This document shows positions 55,939 through 64,000 of a DNA stretch of 64,000 bases, in pieces. The notes beneath the pieces were generated by a model. The model did not search any database. It was not told the DNA's origin and saw only the letters and a list, made by a program, of their open reading frames with translations. Positions within the stretch are counted from its first letter, which is position 1; each line of letters opens with the position of its first letter. Origin of the DNA: Annona cherimola (taxonomy: Eukaryota; Streptophyta; Magnoliopsida; Magnoliales; Annonaceae); assembly GCA_030490835.1 (NCBI GenBank), contig CM059973.1, forward strand, positions 48,922,008 to 48,986,007, read 5' to 3'. The position numbers and the translations under genes were made by a program.

Positions 55939-57478
55939 TTATTTTGACCTTCTAGTCTTTACTCCTTCATAGATATTTCTAATAACTTGCTTAATTGGAT
56001 GGTCATTTTTGAATTTCAAATCAGTTTGTGGTTTGTAGAAAACATTACCTTCACTTACCTTTTTATCCATGGATTCTTCTTGCTTTTCCACATGCAGTTT
56101 TTCAAGATTACTTGTGACATCATCTGCATCACTTAAGTCATCTTCTCTTTTGGAGCATGGATTGAATTCATAAAAAACCAACATGTATTGACTCCTCTAC
56201 AACTTGGTTCTTTTTATTGAAGACTCTATATACTTTGCTAATTGATGAATAACCAAGGAATATTGCCTCATCACTCTTGGCATCTAGTTTTCCCAAGTTG
56301 GTTTTACCATTGTGCAAAACATAACATGTGCAACTAAAAACATAAAAATATGAAATATTTAGTTTTCTACCTTTCCATAGCTCATATGGGGTCTTTTTCA
56401 AGATTTCTCTAATGGTTACACGGTTTAGGACATGACATGCTGTACTTACAGCTTCGCCCCAAAATTTCTTGGATAATTTACTCTCATTTAGCATAGTTCT
56501 AGCCATCTCTTGTATAGTCCTATTTTTTCTTTTAACTACTCTATTTTGTTGTGGAGTTCTTGGTACAGAAAATTTGTGGTGAATTACTTTTTCATTACAT
56601 AATTCTATGAATCGTTTATTTTGAAACTCACCACCATGATCACTTCTAATGGTCATAATAGTACTTTGTTTTTCATTTTGCATCAAGTTTACAAAAGTTG
56701 CAAACATAGAGAAAGCTTTATCTTTGCTAGCTAAGAGAATTACCCATGTGAATCTTGAAAAATCATCAACTATTACAAATACATACTTCTTTCCACCAAT
56801 GGTTAAGATATCGGATGGCCCATATAGATCCATATGTAGCAATTCAAGTGGCCTAGTGGTGGAAATCTCCTTTTTGGAGGAAAAAAGCATTTTAGGTTGT
56901 TTTGACAGTTGACATGCCTTACAAATTTTATCTTTGTCATATTTCAATTTTGGCAACCCTTCTACTAAACTCTTTTTTCATAAGGTCTTGATGTTTGACA
57001 TGTTTATATGCCCAAGCCTCTTATGCCACACCCATGGATCATTGTCAATGGCCATTAGACATTAACCATCTAGCTCGTTAAGTGAAACCAAATATATATT
57101 TCCATGTCTTTTTCCACTAAACATGATATGTTCTCCATCAAATACATTGCATATAGATGATTCAAACACAACCTTGTACCCTTTGTCACATAATTGGCTA
57201 ATACTTATCAGATTATACTTGAGTCTTTCAACAAATAATATATCTTCCATGCATGCATTAGGAATACTATAAATGTTTCCTTTACCTTTGTTTTTACCTT
57301 TCTTGATATTTTCAAAAGCAACAGTTCCATCGTTGCAAGGCTTGAGTTTATGAAATAAACTTCTTTCTCCAGTCATATGCCTTGAGCAACCACTATCCAT
57401 GAACCAAACGTTGTTTTCCTTTGCCTTGAAACATACCTGAAAAAATGAGCAAATAGAGCTTATCTCTTTGGTACCCAT
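55939..57478 (-). pseudogene. Protease and integrase of Sirevirus-like copy 2
   Basis: The protease active site is intact: WFMDSGCSRHMTG near 57400. A stop at about 57062 and a frame change near 56960 precede the integrase, whose CKACQLSKQ zinc part, LLHMDLYGP, FVIVDDFSRFTWV, TIRSDHGGEFQNKRF and catalytic-Glu region (PRTPQQNRVVKRKNRT, consensus VVERKNRT, so Glu is Lys) lie in 56956-56168. The C-terminal linker continues in another frame to 55939. The Glu-to-Lys change, if read correctly, removes the third catalytic acid. Confidence 0.85.
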
Positions 57479-57606
57479 TTTATGGGTCCATTTGGGTTAG
57501 TAAACTAGTTTAATCTTTGTTGTTCTATTCTTGAAAGCCCAAATCTGGTGTTTCTTGGAACCCAAACTAATTTTACACCATGGTCATATAGTTTCTTGAA
57601 GTTACA

Positions 57607-59331
57607 TTAATAAATTTTGTGACCCATCTTGTTGCAAAAGTTACAGGCCATTGGTAATCTAGGAGTAGATCTCCAAATATGTTGTGGTTCAAAATTCGGC
57701 CTTCTAGTCCAAATAACTTGTTTCCCTTTTGGTTTGTAAATGGGTGCAGCTTTAGCTTGATTTTTTCCAAGTTTTGGCACATTCGATTTGCTACTTTCTC
57801 CTTGCTCAAATGTGGAGTATCCTAGACCTCTTCTATTGTTTTGAGAGGTCATGTTCAGAAATATTTTCACACTCTCTCCTAGATTAGAGAACTTAGTTAA
57901 TGATTCATTTAATGATTCATTCTCCTTTTTCAATTTCTCCACTTCTTTTAATAGTAATTCATTTTCTTCTTTCAGTTTTCTTATTTTTTCTGCTAGTTTT
58001 TCATTTACAATAATAATGGAATTACACTGTTGTTTCTTCAATGATAATTCGTTTCCTAGTTTTTTGATTTTCTCATATAATGAATCATACGCTTGTTGTA
58101 ATTCCTCTAATTCAGCACATTTGAGACACTTCTGTATAGAAGAATGAATAGATTGAGAATAATCAAGTTTGGAAGTTACCTCTTCATTACTTGTACATTT
58201 GGTTGAGGTGCTTTGTTCTTCCAAAACTTCTGTTGTGTTTAAACACAATAAAGTTTCTTCTTGCTCAATTCGTGCTGTGCAACATATTCTTGCGCAATTT
58301 GCTGCTTCTAGATTATCATTTGAAGAGCTACTTGTTGATGAAGTTTCTTCATTCACGTACATTCCTCTTCCCTTAGGCTTTTGGAATTTTCATCTTTCAT
58401 ATCTTTCCTTCTTTTCTTGACGTTCCTTTGCTTTGGTTTCCTCAGGCGTTGAGCATTGGGCTTGCATATGTCCCATACTGCCACAGCAAAAATATTTCAT
58501 TGCCTCTTTTTTCTCCTTGGAATTTCTTTCTTTAAAACTTTTGAAATTCCTTCCTTTCCTTACAAACTTTTTGAATCGTCTTGTAAGTAAAGAAATCTCC
58601 TCATTGTCATTTTGTGAGGATGAGGTGGAGACGTCCGAATCGTGTATGGCTTTTAATGCAATTGCTCTCTTTCCTTTGTGGTGATTTTTATTTCTTTTCT
58701 TAATTAGCTCATGTGACATTAATGAACTAATGAGGTCATTTTAGCTTCGATGTGTTTAGGTACTTGGCTTCTTCTATTGCAGTGATCTTTGGATTCCATG
58801 ATTCCGGTAGGGCTCTTAGAATCTTCATAACCTGTTCAGATTCTGAGATAGCTTTTCCAAGACTTTCAAAGCGTTAGTAATTTTTGAAAATCTAGCAAAT
58901 ATTTCAAAAATATTCTCAGTGTCCAACATTTTGAAACTTTCTAATTCTCCAATCAAAATATTTCTTCTTGTCCCTTGTACCTGAGAGGTTCCCTCATAGA
59001 TAGATGTTAATGTATCCCATATTTCTTTGACAGTCAAACCAGAGGATACTCTATCATATTCAGAGGCGATAAGAGTACAAAATAATGAATTCATGGCCTT
59101 AGCGTTGCTCTTAACAAATTTTACTTCCTCATCAGTCCATTTGGAAGCTATTTCATCAATTGGCAAGGTTACACCATCTTGGATTGCAATCCAAGAGTCC
59201 ATATCTGTAGCCATGATGAGTTGTTTCATACGTAGCTTCCAATAGCCAAAATTGTTCCCATCAAACAATGGTGGCCTAGTAAAAAATTAGCCTACGGCAA
59301 ATGCGGGAACGAAAGTATATTGGTTTGTCAT
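57607..59331 (-). pseudogene. Gag of Sirevirus-like copy 2
   Basis: Starts at ATG 59331 (MTNQYTFVPAFAVG) and meets a TAA at once, where copy 1 has Gln. The gag core (LFDGNNFGYWKLRMKQLI, YEGTSQVQGTRRNILIGE) runs to a frame change at about 58860. A degenerate knuckle FCCGSMGHMQAQC follows near 58470, then the coiled coil (KLKEENELLLKEVEKLKKEN, about 57990-57930) and a knuckle start, CNFCNKMGHKIY, cut by a stop at 57607. Confidence 0.85.
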
Positions 59332-59368
59332 TATATAAAAGATCTCTTTGATAAAACTCAAAGACCTA

Positions 59369-59379
59369 CTCTGATACCA
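59369..59379 (-). promoter_or_regulatory. Primer binding site, initiator Met tRNA type
   Basis: TGGTATCAGAG on the minus strand, two bases after the 5' LTR end. The next base is T where copy 1 has C. Confidence 0.88.
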
Positions 59380-59381
59380 CT

Positions 59382-60996
59382 TGTTGGTCCCGAGTTAATG
59401 GAAATTACCCAAGAGGGGAGGGGTGAATTGGGTATTTAAAAAACTTTCGCTTAAACAGAAAATGTTCCCCGGTTTAGTCCAATCCCCTTTAATGAAACAA
59501 ATGGAAAGCAATAAGATAATGAAAACAGAGATAAAAATCAATAGACAAGGTTTTATAGTGGTTCGGACAATCTTCCCTACTCCACTCTTCTAAGCTCACA
59601 CTTCTTGTGACTTGGGTTCCACTATGTATTTCACAAATACAACTAGAGCCTCTGCTCTCTTCTAGATTTTAGCTCTAGGGGCATAAACAACACACAGCGC
59701 AAGTAGGTGACCAGTTCCACTCCAGTCATACACTACTTTGCTTACACTTGATCTTAGTTACCGAAACTAAATTAAGTTCAATACAACAAGAAATAATTAA
59801 ATAAGGTTTCTACACGTTACTGATGTGTAGAGGCAGATTTGACACAGAGAAGAACTTGTGAAGCAGACTTAATGAATTAGCAAGCATCTCTTGGCAGTTT
59901 GAAAGCAAAGTTCTTCTTCTAGATGTTAGCTTGATCACTTAAAGCTCTTAGGAATGGGAGTTATGCTCAATCAATGAAGTTTCAGCTACCCTCCACGTCC
60001 ATCTTGAATGCCTTATATAAATGGCAAGGGAATTCGAACATTTGGAAGTAGGTGGCGTGCATTTAATGCGCCAACGTTCGAAAAATTTCCAACCGTTGCC
60101 ACCTAAGTCGCAAGTGGAGTCGACTTCGGTGCGACTTCGCCCAAGTCGCATGCTGGAGTCGACTTCGGGTGCAACTTCATCCTTCAGCGAATACTTCAAG
60201 TTCCATTCTAGGTCGACTTGGTCCTGGACTTGACCCAGTCGCAGGTGAAGTCGACTTCGGGTGCGACTTTACTTCCTTAGCTTGCTAGTTGAACTTGAGA
60301 TTCTTTGGAATGACTTTGCTTGCTTGAATCTCTTCATGTTAATTATTCTTCCACTATTTTATATTACTTGAAACTCTTTATGATTATTCTATCTTGAAAA
60401 ACATTTGACTCCATGTCTTGAAATCTCAGATTCTTAGATACTTGAGTCTTGAAGTGCATGAAATAAGTCCAAATGTGTGATCTTGAACCTCCATGATGAA
60501 TACATGCAACTTTGCTTGCTTTGGACTTGATTTGATCTTCATTTAGCCTAAGTCGAATGCTTGAGTCGACTTGATCTTCAACTTCACTCAAGTCTGGCAT
60601 CGAGTCGACTTGGTCTGTGACTTAGCTCTTCAAGTTCTGCACTATCAGTCTGAAGTCGAAGTTGGAGTTGGCTTGGTTTGCAACTTCACCCAAGTCGCAT
60701 GTGGAGTCGACTTCATTTGCAACTTCGGCAGCGCTTAGTCCCCAATTTCAATGCTGGACAAAAAATGACGCTTGAAGTCGCTACTGGAGTCGACTTGGGG
60801 ATGGACTTGGCCTAAGTCGATACCTGAGTCGACTTGGGGATCAACTTGACCTGCCATGGTTCATATTTTTTATTTTTATATCCTTAAACATTGCACCAAA
60901 CATATTAGTAGCTAAAACTCACTCAAATTGTGTTGTTAATCATCAAAACATATATTTTGGGTACTTGGCTTTTGATTTCAACACTTGTTTCCAACA
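59382..60996 (-). repeat. 5' LTR of Sirevirus-like copy 2
   Basis: 1615 bp, very similar to 50421-51996, with an extra partial palindrome unit near 60800-60840 that the 3' LTR lacks. Confidence 0.92.
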
Positions 60997-62049
60997 GGCG
61001 CCAATACGCATCCGTACGCGCAAAATTATGTACGTGTGTTGCGTAATTCAACTTATAAATAGATCCTAAGAGACTCAGAGATGGAGAGAAGAGAGGCGTG
61101 GAGAGAGCCGCTAGAGTAGCCGCACAGAGAAGGAAAAGGACCCATTTCCATCACAAGCGGAAGAGGAGATCCGATCTCGTTTGTGGAAGCTTCTAAGATT
61201 CAGTTTTCTCTTTCCTTTCTCTTTCCTTTTCTCTGTGTTCTTGGAGATGATTGTAACTTAATTTTAATGGGAATTGAAGTCATGTTAATGAGCTAAACCT
61301 TCTTATGGTGGGAGATATGTAGGATTTGAACTCATAGCTTATGATATTTGGTTTTCTTTTTCTTGAATTGATAATACTATTGTGCTGTGACTTGTGTTAC
61401 TTGGGATTACCCTAATATATCATGGTTAATGCGTTTATAAGCTTTGCAACCTTGTGGATTGATCGAATATTCAGATTCATGCTTGGAAAAGTGGTATTTG
61501 AATAAGATCCATATATAAGGCACAGGTATTCTAGCTCATATTGTGTCGGATGTTAATATGGATATGAATATACCTATTAACCCTGTGTAATCAAGATTAG
61601 GTTATATGGTTATCAACCTTGCTTTACTTGTATGCATGGGAACATAACACATAACTAAAACTTGGTTAGGTTTGTATGTGTTGGAAGATATATATGAATA
61701 TGAATGAACCTAGATTAGTAATCTCTGCACAACTAACTTAAATGGAACCAAATGACCTAGCTATAATTCAATTACTTCATATTCCCACCTATTTTAATCA
61801 TCTCAAGGCAATCTCGGCAATATCCATCCTACCTTGGTCATTTACTATTTTCATAGTTTAGTTTAATTCAGTTCTTTGATATAACTTCTCCTTCACTTTA
61901 CCAATTCACTTAGACAATTGAGATTTAAGGTGCAAATCTGTTAAACAAAATTCTCATGGGAACGATACTCTACTCACTCTTTATTACTTGATCAGCACGT
62001 ATACTTGCGTTGAAACTAGCATTTTAATAGACATATACGTAGCTCGTCA
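60997..62049 (+). repeat. 3' LTR of the Athila-type element, right part
   Basis: Resumes after the Sirevirus with GGCGCCAATACGC. It contains a TATA box at 61053, a purine-rich leader (GGAGAGAAGAGAGGC) and ends ATACGTAGCTCGTCA at 62049. Confidence 0.8.
61053..61060 (+). promoter_or_regulatory. TATA box of the Athila-type 3' LTR
   Basis: TTATAAAT in the context CAACTTATAAATAGATCC. Transcription would start near 61085, 30 kb or more from the lost 5' counterpart's activity. Confidence 0.55.
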
Positions 62050-62396
62050 AGCGTCTCATAGAAAGCGTTAATTGCTTTGGGGTGAAACGGGACTATCTTG
62101 CCGTGGACTTTGACTCTGCCTTGATCATGCTCCACCGCATTGGTGTAGAACTCCTTTACCACAGGTACAATAGCCGGTTGTGGTTGAGCCATAAACTTTT
62201 TCCAACCCAAGGCATTGAGGTCATTGATGAAATCATCAGAGAACGAGTCGATTTTGATCCCCCTCTCAGGAATCAAGTGTTGTTTCTGCAGGGAGTCCGT
62301 ATACTGCTTAAAAGCCTAAGCCGAAACGAAGCGGTTTGCATCAAAATCGACGAGGTCTTGGATTTTCTTCCTTTTGGCAGAAGATGAAGATGTCAT
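62050..62396 (-). pseudogene. Envelope-like ORF, 5' part, of a minus-strand Athila element
   Basis: ATG at 62396 (MTSSSSAKRKKIQDLVDFD), a TAG at 62316-62318 after 26 codons, then LQKQHLIPERGIKIDSF, LNALGWKKFMAQPQPAIVP, VVKEFYTNA, VKVHGKIVPFHPKAINAF. The GW..., V.EFY, V.GK..PF pattern is that of the plant transposon-protein domain family (PF20167-like) carried by Athila env-like ORFs. It is cut at 62050 by the end of the opposite-strand Athila-type element; the remainder is not seen in this window. No membrane segment is visible in the part present. Confidence 0.65.
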
Positions 62397-62398
62397 AT

Positions 62399-62598
62399 CT
62401 CCAAGATGATCAAACAACCCACCAAGACAGCAATCCATAATCAATTTCAATCAATCTCCACGCCAACTCTAAACCAAACTTCAAATAACCCTTCCAATCA
62501 CAAAATCTCAATCCCAAAGAACCAAATTTGCATTCAACCAACACAAGGAATCCACAATATAAAGAATAGCAATCCAACCAAAGATTAGGAGATGTTAC
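62399..62598 (-). other. Putative 5' leader intron of the env-like ORF
   Basis: On the minus strand donor-like GCAATTAG/GTAACATC at 62598 and acceptor-like CATCTTGGAG at 62399 bracket a 200 nt T-rich stretch. The ATG of the env-like ORF follows two bases later. Consensus only. Confidence 0.35.
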
Positions 62599-62599
62599 C

Positions 62600-63030
62600 T
62601 AATTGCTTGCTTGGAAACTGTGAATGTTGCGGGCTGTCTGCACTGGCGCCGGGGCGCGGATGGGTGGTGCCTCGGCACCGATCGGCTATCTTTGAAAATC
62701 CGACGCCGGCCGAAAATGGGGAAGAGAATAGGTGATGAAATGAAAGAAAATGAAGGGGAAATGGAGAGTGAATGTAGGGTAGGAATGGGGCTTAGGTTTG
62801 GAGATGTAGAGGCTCGATTTGGGTGGATTGGAGTGGAATTTAGAAATGGGGAAGAGATGGAAATGGAATGGAAGAGAAGATGATGAAATGGAGATGAGAT
62901 TGGGAAAGAAATGGGAGATTAATGGAGTTGGAATGGAGTAGAATGGATTTGCTAGGGCATGGAGAGGAAGGAGGAGAAAAACGGCGTTGAGGCTTGGGGT
63001 TAGGGTTTTAACCCTAACCCGAGCTTTATA
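62600..63030 (-). promoter_or_regulatory. Promoter-like and CT-rich leader region before the Athila env-like ORF
   Basis: On the minus strand a TATA box, TATAAA (63025-63030), is followed within 10-30 bases by telo-box-like AACCCTAACCC inside a TTAGGG/CCCTAA palindrome (62999-63020). About 250 nt rich in C and T come next (62960-62710), then the putative intron and ORF. This resembles the start of a plant housekeeping-type transcript. Confidence 0.45.
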
Positions 63031-63393
63031 AACTCATCCGGGTCGCGCTGTCCACGAATCGGCACCAAGGCGCTGATGTTGCGGCACCTAGGCGCCACTA
63101 GCAAGCTCCGTAAAATCCGGGATCCTCATCACTGCGCCTCGGCACCGTGTTGGGACGTCGCGGCGCCACTGCTCTTCAGTTGACTTTCTGAATTTGGCCC
63201 CCAAATTACTTCCTTGCTTACCCATAACTTGAACATTGGTGCGTGGAGGGAATTCATAAGGCTTTCCTTGCTCGACATCCATGATCTTGAGCTCCAAAGA
63301 GAAATCCTACACATGAACAAAATTAGAAATGAGTAATGAGTTGCCTCCCATTCAGCGCTAAGTTTAACGTCCTCAGTCCGACATTCCATCTAT
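63031..63393 (-). other. Spacer between Athila integrase and env-like unit
   Basis: Holds the AGCGCTGAATGGGAGGCAAC box at about 63336-63357 (minus), shared with the Athila-type element at 46146, and repeated GGCGCC-type words. The short minus-strand frames here show no domain. Confidence 0.55.
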
Positions 63394-64000
63394 CTATGGA
63401 TTTGTCAATACCATCACCTCCTTGCAACGCTGCAGATCGTCCCCTATATAATGCTTTAAACGCTGCCCATTCACAACAAAATTTCTACCTGACGTTTCAT
63501 TGAGCACTTCCACTGCCCCGTGTTCAGTTTCTTTTAACACAATAAATGGTCCAGACCATCGCGACTTGAATTTTCTTGAAAACAGCTTCAATCTGGAATT
63601 GAAAAGCAAGACTTTTTGGCTTGGCTTGAATTTCCTTGGCAGGATCTTTTTATCATGCCATTTCTTCACTTTCTCCTTGTAAATTTTAACATTTTCATAA
63701 GCCTGCATTATGAATTCATCTAACTCATTAAGTTGCAACAGTCGACGGTCACCAGCTTGTTGCATGTCCAGGTTTAGCTTCTTAATTGCCCAATAGGCGT
63801 TATGCTCCAACTCAAGTGGCAAATGGCAAGCTTTTTCGTAAACCAGCTGGTAGGGAGACATTCCAAATTGAGTTTTGTAAGCAGTTCAATATGCCCCTAA
63901 TGCGTCATCCAATTTGAGAGACCAATCCTTGCGAGATGACCCAATTGTTTTCTCCGAAATTTGTTTCAGTTCTTTGTTGGCCAACTCGACTTGTCCATTG
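63394..64000 (-). pseudogene. Integrase C-terminal part of a minus-strand Athila element (runs off the window)
   Basis: The frame 63861-63394 has MSPYQLVYEKACHLPLELEH, AYWAIKKLNLDM, YKEKVKKWHDKKI, VLLFNSRLKLFSRKFKSRWS and GPFIVLKETEHGAVEV, the standard C-terminal Athila/Tat integrase blocks. Upstream (63862-64000) the core continues as ANKELKQ and SRKDWSLKLDDALGAY-type sequence in the same strand; a TGA in place of a codon near 63884-63886 breaks it. The rest of pol lies beyond 64000. Confidence 0.85.

Larger units (their letters stand above)
50421..60996 (-). mobile_element. Complete Ty1/copia element, Sirevirus-like, copy 2, with extra 3' ORF
   Basis: LTRs of 1576 and 1615 bp run TGTTGG...CCAACA. 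Flanks GGCAC (50416-50420) and GGCGC (60997-61001) are a target duplication differing by one CpG transition. The minus-strand order is 5' LTR, primer site, gag, protease, integrase, RT, RNase H, a GTCGAC cluster, a CT-rich leader, an envelope-like ORF, polypurine tracts, 3' LTR. That extra ORF, missing from copy 1, is the classical position of the Sirevirus env-like gene. All ORFs are damaged. Confidence 0.92.
45001..62049 (+). mobile_element. Non-autonomous Athila-type gypsy element, host of two insertions
   Basis: The 3' LTR (49952-50420 plus 60997-62049) and a 35 bp remnant of the 5' LTR (45001-45035) share the terminal words CATTTTAATAGAC, ATATACG and AGCTC(A/G)TCA. An Asp-tRNA primer site and one gag-like ORF follow the 5' end, then a pol-less noncoding region and a terminal AAGTTTGGGGGTG polypurine tract. 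A gypsy solo LTR (47407-49021) and Sirevirus copy 2 (50421-60996) are nested in it. It lies in the opposite orientation inside another Athila element whose extra ORF it interrupts at 62050. Confidence 0.8.

Noticed and set aside
62611..62883. 90-codon plus-strand ORF (METVNVAGC...)
   Set aside because: Lies opposite the CT-rich leader of the Athila env-like unit; purine-driven composition.
1..64000. CRISPR arrays, bacterial operons, tRNA or rRNA genes
   Set aside because: None seen; the only tRNA-like matches are retrotransposon primer sites, and the repeats are LTRs, MITEs and short tandem units.

Overview
This is an intergenic window of a flowering-plant nuclear genome, probably a eudicot although the species cannot be told from sequence alone. 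It is AT-rich, has no intact host gene, and is built almost entirely of nested LTR retrotransposons. Every coding region I recognise is retroviral-type gag/pol or an extra retrotransposon ORF, and all are broken by stops or frameshifts. Between the elements lie small DNA-transposon-like MITEs and two decayed RNase H-like pseudogene copies.

Layout. (1) 1-3343: 3' part of a long Ty3/gypsy (Tekay/Del-type) LTR inserted in a Ty1/copia LTR scrap (3344-3570). (2) About 3571-6317: an Athila/Tat-like LTR with a TATA box. (3) About 6318-8788 and 17279-18394: an old minus-strand gypsy LTR split by a complete minus-strand Sirevirus-like copia element (8789-17273, target duplication ATGCG/ATGTG). (4) 18395-21024: unclassified, with a 20-G run. 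(5) 21030-34914: a complete plus-strand Tekay-type gypsy element with LTRs near 4 kb, a perfect TATAA target duplication, an iMet-type primer site, an extra ORF ahead of gag, and a chromodomain. (6) 34920-45000: the least repeat-dense part, holding a Tourist-like MITE family, a foldback MITE, a duplicated RNase H-like pseudogene, and a 3.8 kb solo LTR (38018-41849, TSD TTGTG) inside the second copy. (7) 45001-62049: a plus-strand, pol-less Athila-type element, host to a 1.6 kb solo LTR (47407-49021, TSD CTTGT) and a second complete minus-strand Sirevirus-like element (50421-60996, TSD GGCAC/GGCGC). (8) 62050-64000: a minus-strand autonomous-type Athila element (integrase end plus an extra ORF) into which element 7 inserted.

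How parts relate. Tekay elements prime from initiator Met tRNA, Athila from Asp tRNA, and Sirevirus-like elements from initiator Met tRNA. Three observations stand out. Four Tekay-type LTRs (one with a weaker first donor) share conserved splice-site-like signals around a 44-47 nt mini-exon, and the complete element carries an unrecognised upstream ORF bracketed by two intron-like segments. A plant-specific 'envelope-like' ORF of what looks like one family lies downstream of pol in both a copia and a gypsy element, each behind its own pyrimidine-rich leader. Finally, Sirevirus LTRs carry arrays of the palindrome GTCGAC, and a further array sits inside one element just ahead of its extra ORF. 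All identities and alignments were made by eye; nothing was computed.
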